Source: Bifidobacterium breve | GTDB taxonomy: Bacteria > Actinomycetota > Acidimicrobiia > IMCC26256 > PALSA-555 | NCBI GenBank assembly: GCA_945889545.1 | Contig: CAMDCC010000142.1 | Location: 1 to 7,604 of the forward strand | Reading direction: 5' to 3' | DNA length: 7,604 nt | Shown: positions 1 through 7,020 of the stretch, piece after piece | Position numbering within the stretch: position 1 is the stretch's first letter | Layout: each line of letters begins with the position of its first letter | The notes under the pieces: generated by a model | Databases searched by the model: none | What the model saw: the letters and a program-made list of their open reading frames with translations, nothing else | What the model was told of the DNA's origin: nothing | Program-made: the position numbers and the translations under genes

Positions 1-1
1 G

Positions 2-856
2 CTGTCTGGATACGGCCAAGCCGGTCCGTACCGCGACCTGCCGAGTCACGGGATCGGGTTCGATGCCGTCTCCGGCCTTGCTGTCGTCGAGGACGACGAG
101 CTCGGGCGACCGACCGTTCCCCCACGACACGTGAACCTCGGGACGAACCTGGCGCCGCTGTTCGGAGCCACCGCCGTGCTCGCAGCGCTGTCTTGGAGTC
201 GTCGAACGGGTCGACCCGTGCTTCTCGACGTCGCGCAAGCCGACGCGGCTGCGTTCGCGAACCTCGCCATCGAGGACCAGGCGGCGGAGCAGCGCGCCAT
301 AGCCGCGGGTTCGGTGACATTTCCGCCCGCGGCACCGCAGGTCGGGGCCGGAGCACAGGTGCAGCGGCCGACAATGCAGGCCTATCGGACTCGCGACGGC
401 CGGCTGCTGCTGCTCATGGCGCTGGAGCGGAAGTTCTTCGTTCGCCTCGCGGAAGCGGTGGGGAGACCCGACCTGCTCGAGCACGTCCGGGACCAGTACC
501 TCACAACGGCAAGCAAGGAGGTGGACGACGCGATGATCGACATCTTGTCCTCCAAGGACCTCAGCGAGTGGATGGAGATCTTTGCTGCCGCCGATGTGCC
601 GGTCGTACCCGTCAATGAGAGTTCGCAAGTGTTGGAGGATTCGCATCTCAGCACCCGGATCGAATGGTTGGACGCCGATCAAGGCACCGTCACGATGAAG
701 ACCCCGGTTCACAGCGAGCCGAGTATCGCGTCACCGCGTCAAGCCCCGGCGATCGGTCAGGACACCGCCGAGATCCTTGCGTCCATCGGCATCGATCGGG
801 CTGAGATCGACCGCCTCGCCGGGGTTGGCGTCATCCAACTCGCGCCAGAGGTTTGA
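2..856 (+). CDS. Class III (CaiB/BaiF) CoA-transferase, 5'-truncated by window edge
   Basis: This is the C-terminal 284 residues of a CoA-transferase family III protein. The open frame runs back to base 2 without a stop, so the true start lies left of the window; the GTG at 131 is an internal valine codon, not a start. The first residues in view, SGYGQAGPY, are the family's conserved S-G-x-G-Q-x-G-P-Y motif, followed by a His (residue 16 of the fragment) in the position of the family's GHD/GH motif. The C-terminal domain closes with the usual P-x-I-G-Q-x-T-x-E-I-L segment near bases 745-780. Proteins of this family move CoA between carboxylic acids, or racemise 2-methylacyl-CoA. The usual catalytic Asp is not visible: counting back from VLAAL and TGRP, the site falls in NLGTNLAP (bases 134-157), with Thr/Gly there. 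It converges on the operon of opposite strand. The family call is firm; substrate and activity are unknown. Confidence 0.93.
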   Translation: MSGYGQAGPYRDLPSHGIGFDAVSGLAVVEDDELGRPTVPPRHVNLGTNLAPLFGATAVLAALSWSRRTGRPVLLDVAQADAAAFANLAIEDQAAEQRAIAAGSVTFPPAAPQVGAGAQVQRPTMQAYRTRDGRLLLLMALERKFFVRLAEAVGRPDLLEHVRDQYLTTASKEVDDAMIDILSSKDLSEWMEIFAAADVPVVPVNESSQVLEDSHLSTRIEWLDADQGTVTMKTPVHSEPSIASPRQAPAIGQDTAEILASIGIDRAEIDRLAGVGVIQLAPEV

Positions 857-860
857 GGAG

Positions 861-2120
861 CTAGGCCATCTCTCCGAAAACCTCGTCGGTGTGCTCGCCG
901 ACGAGCGGCGCGCGTCGAAGAATGACAGGGATCTCGCTGCCCGTGAACGGGATCCCGGGATAGGTGATCGACCTTCCGAGCTCAGGGTGCTCGACGGCAA
1001 TCGGATATTCGCGCGCCCGGAAGTGCTCGTCGTGGAGTGCCTCCTCTGGCGAGAACACGACCCCACATGCGATGCCTCGGCGTTGCGCTTCGACGAAGAA
1101 CTGGCGCGCGGAGAACTTCGAAGCGATGAGGTACAGGGCTTCTCGACCCGCACCGTAGATCGCAGTCACTTCAGCATCGACGCCGAGCTGTTTCATTGAC
1201 ACGCCGCCCCGGTCGATTCCCATCTGGAGGAAGAACGCTTCTGGGAACTCCTCTTCGAGCGCGAGCTCTCGGAGCCACTCGAGTGCCGCTCGAAAGTTGC
1301 CCGCACTCGTGAGCGCCAAAGGAGTCGTGACAAAGCGTCCATCCGCCGCTGGAACCTGGATCTCCATCGTGGGATGCGCGCTTGCATGACGGCCGGTTTG
1401 ACGCTGCAACGTCGACTGCGCGAACAACCAGTCCACGGTGCTCACCTCTGTACTCACGTTCACCGCGGCGTGCATGCTGACATCGACGTGTTGTCCGATC
1501 CCAGTGACATCTCGGTGCACGACAGCCGTAAGCGCCCCGAGCAACGCGAAGGCGCTCGCCGTGTGGTGCGCATGGTTCCCACTCGGCCGGATGGGCGGTT
1601 GGCTGTGATCGTCATACCCACAAGCCCACACTGTTCCCGCGGCCGCGAGCTGCGTCAGGTCGGTGGTGGGCTCGTGGAACTCGGCGCATTGCCGTCCGAA
1701 TGGCGTGACCGACACCCAGATCAGCTCGGGACGGTCGGCCCGGATCTGCGGGTGATCGAGATCGAACGATTCGAGCGTCCCCGGATCCTCTGCCTCAAGC
1801 ACGATGTCGGCCACGCCAGCGAGCTCGCGAAAAGCGCTGCGCCCGGCATCGGTATTGAGATCGAGGACGACGCTTCGCTTCGACGTGTTGTAGTTCCACC
1901 ACCACAGGCACCGGTTGGGGCCGGGTTCGTCGTCGACGAAAGGTCCGTACCAACGCGACGCGTGTCCTCCAGGTGGTTCCACGACGATGACGTTCGCCCC
2001 GAGATCGCCGAACAGCTTGCCGGCGTAGGCCGCACGGTCACTCGCGATCTCCAAGACGGTGAGGCCTTGGAGGATGGCGCGCGCCGGATCGATGGGTGCA
2101 CCGGCCGACGGCGGAGGCAC
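861..2120 (-). CDS. Class III (CaiB/BaiF) CoA-transferase, Asp-less type, last gene of operon
   Basis: A 419-residue, full-length member of the CaiB/BaiF family (usual length about 380-430). The N-terminal Rossmann-like part has LQGLTVLEIAS (residues 18-28), then GDLGANVIVVEPPGG (38-52) and the NTSKRSVVLDLN stretch (78-89). VSVTPFG (136-142) matches the family's S-x-T-x-F-G motif, and TGIGQHVDVSMHAA (206-219) the conserved TGxGQxVDVS motif. The C-terminal domain ends with the typical G-I-P-F and P-x-x-G-E-H-T motifs. Counting 21 residues back from TGIGQ places His185 where the family's acyl-accepting Asp normally sits (GNHAHHTA). The start is GTG at 2120-2118, one base after the TAG of the preceding gene; GGTGAT at 2131-2126 gives a Shine-Dalgarno match five bases upstream. 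No in-frame ATG lies nearby. The tight spacing to the Asp-containing CoA-transferase upstream suggests the two form a heteromer (inference). Confidence 0.94.
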   Translation of the reverse strand: MPPPSAGAPIDPARAILQGLTVLEIASDRAAYAGKLFGDLGANVIVVEPPGGHASRWYGPFVDDEPGPNRCLWWWNYNTSKRSVVLDLNTDAGRSAFRELAGVADIVLEAEDPGTLESFDLDHPQIRADRPELIWVSVTPFGRQCAEFHEPTTDLTQLAAAGTVWACGYDDHSQPPIRPSGNHAHHTASAFALLGALTAVVHRDVTGIGQHVDVSMHAAVNVSTEVSTVDWLFAQSTLQRQTGRHASAHPTMEIQVPAADGRFVTTPLALTSAGNFRAALEWLRELALEEEFPEAFFLQMGIDRGGVSMKQLGVDAEVTAIYGAGREALYLIASKFSARQFFVEAQRRGIACGVVFSPEEALHDEHFRAREYPIAVEHPELGRSITYPGIPFTGSEIPVILRRAPLVGEHTDEVFGEMA

Positions 2121-2121
2121 G

Positions 2122-3372
2122 CTAGATCACCCCACGGGAAGCGAGGTCTGCGATCTCGCGTTCCCTGAGGCCCAGGAGTGAGCCGTACACGAAATCGTTG
2201 TCGACACCGAGGCACGGAGCGCCCCGCGCGATGATCCAGTCGGTCTCCGACATGTGGATCGGCACTCCTTCAACTCGCACGTCGCCGATCTCCGCGTGGT
2301 GCACCCACGGCCATAGGTTCCACTTCGAAGTTCTCGGATCGTTGTCGATCCGGTCTTCGGGCATGGCAACCTGCTCAGCCGGAACACCGGCCGCTTTCAA
2401 CAGCTCAACCGACCGCGCTCGTTCATGTCGACTCGTCCATGCTTCGAGCAGCTCGGCGAGCTCCTCGCGTTGCGCGAAGCGACCGGCAAGCGTCGCGAGC
2501 TTGTCGTCCAATGCCCAAGGTTCGTTCACAACGCTGGCCAAGCGCTTCCAGTCGTCGTCGTCTCGGCACGCGATGGCCACCCAAGAATCATCTCCAGCAG
2601 CCGCGTAGATCCCGTGCGGAGCCATCGCTGGGAAGTTGTCGGCATTGGAGTTCGGCTTTCCTGGTCGACGCATCGGGCGGCCGTTGACGGTCGCGTCGAG
2701 GAGGTCGGGACCAGCCAGCCCGATGCCAGCCTCCGTACAGGAGAAGTCGACCCATTGGCCTTCCCCGGTGCGCTTCCTGGCGATCAATCCCGCGAGCACT
2801 GCCGCCGCCATGAGATAGGCGCCCATGTGGTCCATGTACGCGAAGCCCCAACCGGCTGGCGGTTGCTCCGGCAAACCGGAGACGAACGAGAGGCCGCTGC
2901 AGGCCTGGACGACCTGTCCGACCGACTTGAAGTCGGAGTACGGGCCCGTCTTTCCGAACCCGCTGTTCGACACATACACGATCTGATCGTTGATCGCCTT
3001 GAGACGTTCGTACCCGAACCCGAGGCGCTCCATGACGTGTGCCGAGAAGTTCTCGGTCACGACGTCGGAGATCTCGACCAGCCGAGTGAGAAGCTGCTTT
3101 CCCTCTTCGCTCTTCAGATCCAGGGTGACGCTCAGCTTCTCGACGTTGTGGTTGTTGAAGTTCCCGCCGAAGTTGATGCCCATGCGGCCGTCGGGCATCC
3201 GGCCGCCGCGTAGAAAGTCCCAGCGATGCGTCTCGTGGAGCGGCTGCTCGATCCGAATGACCTGCGCACCGAACGCGGCCAAGAAGCGGGTCGCGCCTGC
3301 CCCAGCCAACAGGCCCGTCAGATCGCAGATCCTGACGTGAGATAGGGCCGCCGACTTCGCGGGAGCGCTCAT
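2122..3372 (-). CDS. Class III (CaiB/BaiF) CoA-transferase with catalytic Asp
   Basis: A 416-residue full-length CaiB/BaiF-family protein. It shows VRICDLTGLLAGAGAT (13-28), FGAQVIRIEQP (34-44), the long NNHNVEKLSVTLDLKSEEG region (73-91), DVVTENFSAHVMERLGFGY (103-121), NSGFGKTGPYSDF (136-148) and TGEGQWVDF (202-210). Asp181 (YMDHMG) lies 21 residues before TGEGQ, the position of the Asp that forms the acyl-anhydride and glutamyl/aspartyl-CoA intermediates in formyl-CoA transferase. It is therefore the likely catalytic member of this operon's CoA-transferase pair. The ATG (3372-3370) overlaps the TGA of the alpha/beta hydrolase gene in an ATGA, and no strong Shine-Dalgarno is seen, so translation is probably coupled. 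The likely role is to activate a pathway acid as its CoA thioester, using another acyl-CoA as donor. The substrate cannot be predicted. Confidence 0.95.
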   Translation of the reverse strand: MSAPAKSAALSHVRICDLTGLLAGAGATRFLAAFGAQVIRIEQPLHETHRWDFLRGGRMPDGRMGINFGGNFNNHNVEKLSVTLDLKSEEGKQLLTRLVEISDVVTENFSAHVMERLGFGYERLKAINDQIVYVSNSGFGKTGPYSDFKSVGQVVQACSGLSFVSGLPEQPPAGWGFAYMDHMGAYLMAAAVLAGLIARKRTGEGQWVDFSCTEAGIGLAGPDLLDATVNGRPMRRPGKPNSNADNFPAMAPHGIYAAAGDDSWVAIACRDDDDWKRLASVVNEPWALDDKLATLAGRFAQREELAELLEAWTSRHERARSVELLKAAGVPAEQVAMPEDRIDNDPRTSKWNLWPWVHHAEIGDVRVEGVPIHMSETDWIIARGAPCLGVDNDFVYGSLLGLREREIADLASRGVI

Positions 3373-4097
3373 GGAGACACACCGGTTGAGCTGTCATCAA
3401 GCACCGGAGCGGTGGCGCTGATGCTGGCGAGTTCGGTCAGCACGTCGGCGAGCTCGTTGGGTCGAGAAAGGAACGGTGAGTGGCCACCGGGCAGCTCGAT
3501 CGGCTCGACACCGAGGCGGGGCGCGACCACAAGCCTCGTGAAGTCGCGCGAGCGATCATCGGTGCAGGTAATGACGGACGACGGGACGTCGGGCCAGGGT
3601 GCGACCAATGGCGTCGCTGGAGCGTGGCTCTGTGGCCGAAGCCGAGCAACCGCCCACTCGGCGTCGGCGGGGTCGCAGTCGGCGTAGAAGGCGGCGACGG
3701 CGCGCTCAGGCGCGATCGTGGTCACTCGGTCGTCCACCGTCAGCGAGCTCATGTCGAATTCGGAGCGCGTGACGTCAGGGACCTCGACTCCCGGCGTGGG
3801 CTCCGGGAGGTTGTCGAACATCGCACAGATGAACACCAGTCGCGCGACCGGTCGGAACCGCGCGACGTGTGGGATCACTAGCCCGCCCATGGAATGACCG
3901 ACGAGGATCACTGGATCGTCCCCTGCGGAGAGCGCGTCGACGACCGCGGCCACGTAGTCGGACAACGTGGCATCGGGATCATCGCTGGGAAGGTCCATTG
4001 CGACCGCGGCGTGTCCGCGCGCGGTCAGCAGCGGCATGAGGCGCTCCCAGCACCACGCGCCATGGAAGCCGCCATGAACAAGACCGAACGTCGCCAT
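3369..4097 (-). CDS. Alpha/beta hydrolase (esterase-like, EstC/hydroxynitrile-lyase type)
   Basis: A 242-residue cytosolic alpha/beta-hydrolase; no signal peptide is seen. HGGFHGAWCW (8-17) is the oxyanion-hole HGxxHGxxxW motif of the plant methylesterase/hydroxynitrile-lyase and bacterial EstC-like group. GHSMGG (67-72) is the nucleophile elbow with Ser69. CTDDRS (178-183) supplies the likely acid (Asp180 or Asp181), and GGHSPF (204-209) the catalytic His206 in the group's usual H-x-P-F setting. The triad is complete, so it should be active on an ester or related bond; which one is unknown. ATG at 4097-4095 lies six bases after the preceding TGA, with GAGGG (4112-4108) upstream as a modest ribosome binding site at ten bases. 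The gene overlaps the next one by four bases. The last 15 residues or so, after SISATAP, look like a non-conserved tail. Confidence 0.92.
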   Translation of the reverse strand: MATFGLVHGGFHGAWCWERLMPLLTARGHAAVAMDLPSDDPDATLSDYVAAVVDALSAGDDPVILVGHSMGGLVIPHVARFRPVARLVFICAMFDNLPEPTPGVEVPDVTRSEFDMSSLTVDDRVTTIAPERAVAAFYADCDPADAEWAVARLRPQSHAPATPLVAPWPDVPSSVITCTDDRSRDFTRLVVAPRLGVEPIELPGGHSPFLSRPNELADVLTELASISATAPVLDDSSTGVSP

Positions 4098-4103
4098 CGC
4101 GCG

Positions 4104-4520
4104 TCAGCCCTCGAGCTCGGCCTTCAGGCTGTCAAGCGATGCTTGGTACTCGGCATGCGTGCCCTCGATGAGGAAGTCCTCGGTCTCGATGTCCCAAGTC
4201 ACCGATGATTCGGACTCTCCCTTCGGCGTGACAGAGATCGTGCCGTCAAGAACGCTCACAATGTGGTCGGGGCCCAGCAGCGACCCGAAGTCCAACGGAG
4301 TCGGGAGGACATAGCTGTAGGTGCGCTGCTCGTCGTTGTGATTGACGAGACGTTGCGTGAGGACGAAACCCCATCCTGGCTTCGTCACCAACCGATCGTC
4401 GCCGTCCATCTCGCAGGAACCGGCCTTCGGGATCCAGCTGATGTCGCCGAAGTTGCGAATCCGCGCCCAGACTTCGTCGGCAGACTTGTTGATGTCGGTC
4501 GCGGCTCGTCGCTTCTCCAT
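4104..4520 (-). CDS. SRPBCC (START/Bet v1-like) family protein
   Basis: A 138-residue single-domain protein. It begins with a beta strand followed by SADEVWARIRNFGDISWIPK (13-32), the usual x-x-VW-x-x-x-x-F-G-x-x-x-W-x-P pattern at the start of polyketide cyclase/dehydrase-type SRPBCC domains. Alternating beta-strand segments follow (VLTQRLVNHNDEQRTYSYV, about 53-71, and SESSVTWDIET near 103-113), then a C-terminal amphipathic helix, YQASLDSLKAEL, that would close the hydrophobic pocket. Proteins of this fold bind hydrophobic ligands, and some catalyse cyclisation, hydration or ring chemistry, but family membership alone does not give a reaction. ATG at 4520 is preceded by a strong AAGGAG (4535-4530), nine bases upstream, which overlaps the TAA of the SnoaL-like gene. 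It lies between two other small pathway genes, suggesting an auxiliary step on the same substrate. Confidence 0.88.
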   Translation of the reverse strand: MEKRRAATDINKSADEVWARIRNFGDISWIPKAGSCEMDGDDRLVTKPGWGFVLTQRLVNHNDEQRTYSYVLPTPLDFGSLLGPDHIVSVLDGTISVTPKGESESSVTWDIETEDFLIEGTHAEYQASLDSLKAELEG

Positions 4521-4529
4521 GGAGGTGCT

Positions 4530-4535
4530 CTCCTT
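4530..4535 (-). promoter_or_regulatory. Shine-Dalgarno of the SRPBCC gene
   Basis: AAGGAG on the minus strand lies nine bases before the ATG at 4520. It overlaps the TAA stop (4536-4534) of the SnoaL-like gene, so a terminating ribosome would sit on this site. This is the best Shine-Dalgarno match in the operon and supports the chosen start. Confidence 0.75.
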
Positions 4536-4932
4536 ACGCGTTGCGCTTCTCGGCGTGGAGCCACTCGAGCTGGAGGCTGCTCAATCGCCACGCGCCATCG
4601 ATCTTCGCGTACGTATCGTGGTAGTGACCGAACGCGTCCGTCGTTTGTCCATCTGCGGACCGAGCAAAGAGGTGCACGGCCCAGATTCCGGTGGCGGTGG
4701 TCGGCGAGGTCAACTCGACCTCGGGCAACAGCGCGTGATGCACGGTCACATCGGGATTCGTGCGCACCCGCTCGACGAACGCCTCGATTCCCGTGGTGGC
4801 GCCCCGTCCACCCGAGCCGGTGTCGCACAAGAATTCGTCAGTGACCGTCGTCCGCAACAACTCAATGTTCTTGGTATCGGCGGCACGTCCGTATCGCGCC
4901 TTTACCTGCTTGATGGCCTCAATATCGTCCAC
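4534..4932 (-). CDS. SnoaL-like (SnoaL_4 / NTF2-fold) protein
   Basis: A 132-residue single-domain protein with the layout of the SnoaL_4 family. The N-terminal helix IEAIKQVKARYGRAADTKN (4-22) is followed by the LRTTVTDEF strand, FVERVRTNP, then VHHALLPEVELTSPTTATGIW (64-84), FGHYHDTYAKIDGAWRLSSL (101-120) and a short C-terminal tail. The paired His65-His66 and the GHYHDTY segment with WRL are hallmarks of this subgroup, which includes scytalone-dehydratase-like and ketosteroid-isomerase-like folds. Such proteins may dehydrate, isomerise or simply bind small cyclic ligands; the reaction is not deducible here. The start is GTG (4932-4930), since no ATG is available and the helix begins directly after it. 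GGGGGC just upstream (4941-4936) is a possible ribosome binding site. The gene starts 24 bases after the SDR stop, which is the longest gap in the operon. Confidence 0.89.
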   Translation of the reverse strand: MDDIEAIKQVKARYGRAADTKNIELLRTTVTDEFLCDTGSGGRGATTGIEAFVERVRTNPDVTVHHALLPEVELTSPTTATGIWAVHLFARSADGQTTDAFGHYHDTYAKIDGAWRLSSLQLEWLHAEKRNA

Positions 4933-4956
4933 GTCGCCCCCGAGATTCGTAATTGG

Positions 4957-5739
4957 TCAGAGCGAGAACGTGTAGCCGCCATTGATGGCATACGTCTGTC
5001 CAGTGATCCACGAGGCCAGCGGGCTCGCCAGAAAGGTGACCAGGCCGACGGCGTCTTCTGGCACTCCCCGGCGCCGAATCACGTAGCGGCTCAATGTGCG
5101 TCGTTCACGTTCGATCGCTTCTGGCGTCTCGGGTTTGGGCTTGGCCGTGGTGGGAGTGACCATCGTGCCGAGGCTCACGCAGTTCACCGTGATGCCATAC
5201 CGCCCAACCTCCCGAGCGACCGATCGGCAGAGACCTGCGGCACCCGCTTTCGCCGCGGCGTACGGGGCGACCTTGGCATCCCCGTACCGACTCGCGTCCG
5301 AGACGATCGTGATCACACGACCCCAGCCTCTCGGGATCATCGATGGCACGGCCGCTCGCGTGCAGTGCATCGTGCCGAAGAGGTTGACCGCGAAGTACCG
5401 GGACCAGTCGGCTGGGTTGGAGTCGGAGAAGTCGCACCTCTCTGCGAAGCCCTCGGCGCCCGCGTTGCCCGCGTTGTTCACGAGAATGTCGACGTCACCG
5501 AACCGCCCGATCCCCGCTTCGACCTGGGCAAAGTCCGTCACGTCGAACGGTACGGCGCTGGCCTGTCCGCCAGCGGCGCTGATCTCCTCGACGACCCCGT
5601 CCGCCATCGCAGGCACGATGTCGTTGACCCCGACGTGCGCACCGGCTTCGGCAAGTGTCAGCGCGATGGCGCGTCCGACGCCTTGCCCGGCGCCGGTCAC
5701 GATCGAACGTCGTCCTTCGAGATCGATCGAGAAGCTCAT
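4957..5739 (-). CDS. Short-chain dehydrogenase/reductase (classical SDR)
   Basis: A 260-residue classical SDR (usual length about 250). TGAGQGVGRA (15-24) is the nucleotide-binding TGxxxGxG motif. Asp40 at the end of beta-2 (GVND) points to NAD(H) rather than NADP(H). Asp66-Val67 contacts adenine, NNAG is at 88-91, Asn119 in FAVNLFG is the structural Asn, Ser147 (IVSDAS) is the catalytic Ser, and Tyr160-x-x-x-Lys164 (YAAAK) completes the tetrad. The end, SWITGQTYAINGGYTFSL, is the conserved ITGQxxxxxGG C-terminus. One departure: the usual Pro-Gly after beta-6 is Leu190-Gly191. It probably oxidises a secondary alcohol, perhaps a hydroxyacyl-CoA or ring hydroxyl, to a ketone. ATG at 5739 lies nine bases after the previous TGA without a clear Shine-Dalgarno, so coupling to the upstream gene is likely. 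Confidence 0.96.
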   Translation of the reverse strand: MSFSIDLEGRRSIVTGAGQGVGRAIALTLAEAGAHVGVNDIVPAMADGVVEEISAAGGQASAVPFDVTDFAQVEAGIGRFGDVDILVNNAGNAGAEGFAERCDFSDSNPADWSRYFAVNLFGTMHCTRAAVPSMIPRGWGRVITIVSDASRYGDAKVAPYAAAKAGAAGLCRSVAREVGRYGITVNCVSLGTMVTPTTAKPKPETPEAIERERRTLSRYVIRRRGVPEDAVGLVTFLASPLASWITGQTYAINGGYTFSL

Positions 5740-5748
5740 CGGCGGCGA

Positions 5749-7020
5749 TCAGGCCGTCGCGACTTGGAACGTGGGATTTGCCTCGTACCGTTTGCGCCAC
5801 TCGCTTCGAGAGACCTCCGAAGTGTCGACGTCGGTGGACAGAGCTCGCAACGCGCCCACCGTTGCCTGCTCCTTCGGGATCACCGAGAACGGGTCGTACC
5901 CGCAGAAGCGCGCAACGTTCCTCCAGCTGACTTTGTCGATGTCGTCGTCGGACATTCCGGCCCCTTCGCACTGCTGGAGCAGCGCTTCGGGCGCGTCCGG
6001 CCATAGCGAGTCGGAGTGTGGGTAGTCCGTCTCGAACGCGATGATGTCGATGCCGATCTCGCGGTAGAGCTTCAGCGAGGTCGGGTCCGAGATGAAGCAC
6101 GCGAGCGAGTGCTCACGGAACACTTCGCTCGGCAACTTCCCTCCGAAGTCTTGGCCGGTCCATCGCTGGTTGTCGTAGTGCCGATCGACGCGATCGAACA
6201 GGAACGGGATCCAGCCGATCCCACCCTCGGAGAACGCCACCTTGAGCTTCGGGTACTTGCGCATCGCTGGACCCCACAGCAGGTCCTGCACCGACAACAC
6301 CGTGACCTGGGTCGAGAGCACCATGAAGTTATCTGGCGAGAAGTCGGGGCCCATGTTGATGGCATCGAGCCCCATGCCGATGTGCAAGCACATGACCATG
6401 TCTTCGTCGGAGATCGCCGTGAAGAACGGATCCCAGTACTCGCTTTGATATGTCGGCAAGCCCTGGATGTGCGGAAGCTCTGGCATGCTGATCGCCCGGC
6501 AGCCCTTCGCCGCCACGCGGTGCACCTCGGCAACCAACGCATCCACGTTCCAGACCGGCCCGATCGACAGAGGCATGAAGCGTCCCGGGTGCGAGCCGCA
6601 CCACTCGTCGATGTGCCAGTCGTTGTACGCCTGGAGCATCACCAACGCGACATCCTTGTCCTCTGCCTCCTGGAACCTGCGCCCGCTGAAGCCGGCAAGG
6701 CTCGGGAAGCACATCGAAGCAAGCACCCCGTTGCGGTTCATGTCGCGCACGCGCTCGTCGATCAGGTAGGCCGCGGGTCGCATCTCCGCCAAGCAACTCG
6801 GATCGAGACCCCACTCTGCCTTGGGCCACGACACCGTTGCGTTCAAGCCGGTTGCGGCGATGACGTTGCCCTCGAACAGCCACTGCTCGAAGCCCTGCTC
6901 GTTGCGCACCATGCGCGGCGCCCGATCCTTGTACTTGGCTGGCACATGACGCTCGAACATGTCGGGCGGCTCGACGGTGTGGTCGTCGATGCTGAGGATG
7001 ATCATGTCGTCAACGTTCAT
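5749..7020 (-). CDS. Amidohydrolase_2 (ACMSD-like) metal-dependent hydrolase/decarboxylase
   Basis: A 423-residue TIM-barrel protein of the PF04909 type, whose characterised relatives include 2-amino-3-carboxymuconate semialdehyde decarboxylase and gamma-resorcylate decarboxylase. The first strand ends in SIDDHTVEPPDMFERHVP (10-27): Asp12-x-His14 takes the place of the metal-binding H-x-H. CLHIGMG (211-217) supplies His213, AFSEGGIGWIPF (262-273) carries Glu265 on a later strand followed by the R-x-D-R-H segment, and FETDYPHSDSLWP (329-341) gives the conserved Asp332 with His335. All the expected metal and acid positions are present, so it should be active. The reaction could be decarboxylation or hydrolysis of a C-C or C-N bond in a pathway intermediate. 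The ATG overlaps the preceding stop in an ATGA, and GGGGAG (7032-7027) six bases upstream is a good ribosome binding site that lies in a tandem repeat. Confidence 0.94.
   Translation of the reverse strand: MNVDDMIILSIDDHTVEPPDMFERHVPAKYKDRAPRMVRNEQGFEQWLFEGNVIAATGLNATVSWPKAEWGLDPSCLAEMRPAAYLIDERVRDMNRNGVLASMCFPSLAGFSGRRFQEAEDKDVALVMLQAYNDWHIDEWCGSHPGRFMPLSIGPVWNVDALVAEVHRVAAKGCRAISMPELPHIQGLPTYQSEYWDPFFTAISDEDMVMCLHIGMGLDAINMGPDFSPDNFMVLSTQVTVLSVQDLLWGPAMRKYPKLKVAFSEGGIGWIPFLFDRVDRHYDNQRWTGQDFGGKLPSEVFREHSLACFISDPTSLKLYREIGIDIIAFETDYPHSDSLWPDAPEALLQQCEGAGMSDDDIDKVSWRNVARFCGYDPFSVIPKEQATVGALRALSTDVDTSEVSRSEWRKRYEANPTFQVATA

Noticed and set aside
131..133. GTG at 131 as the start of the first CoA-transferase.
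   Set aside because: Conserved family motifs (SGYGQAGPY) are encoded upstream in the same frame back to base 2, so the GTG is an internal codon.
1374..3213. Long + strand frames opposite the two operon CoA-transferases (1374-2168 and 2425-3213).
   Set aside because: They are shadows of strongly supported CaiB/BaiF genes, with no domain motifs and no sensible ribosome binding site or operon context.
4933..4956. The 24-base gap before the SnoaL-like gene as an internal promoter.
   Set aside because: No pair of -35/-10 hexamers at proper spacing is evident, and the gap is too short to judge; a promoter inside the SDR gene cannot be excluded but is not supported.
5719..5731. Palindromic GATCGATCGA near the start of the SDR gene as an operator.
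   Set aside because: It encodes the conserved N-terminal residues of the SDR (SIDLEG) and lies inside the gene; a GATC-rich run of this size is likely by chance in this composition.
4342..6006. A 554-codon + strand open frame across four minus-strand genes.
   Set aside because: It is codon-aligned with the SnoaL-like, SDR and ACMSD-like genes on the other strand. In GC-rich DNA that antisense register is closed only by rare Leu TTA/CTA and Ser TCA codons. The translation is Arg-rich and without family motifs, while the minus-strand genes are clearly real.
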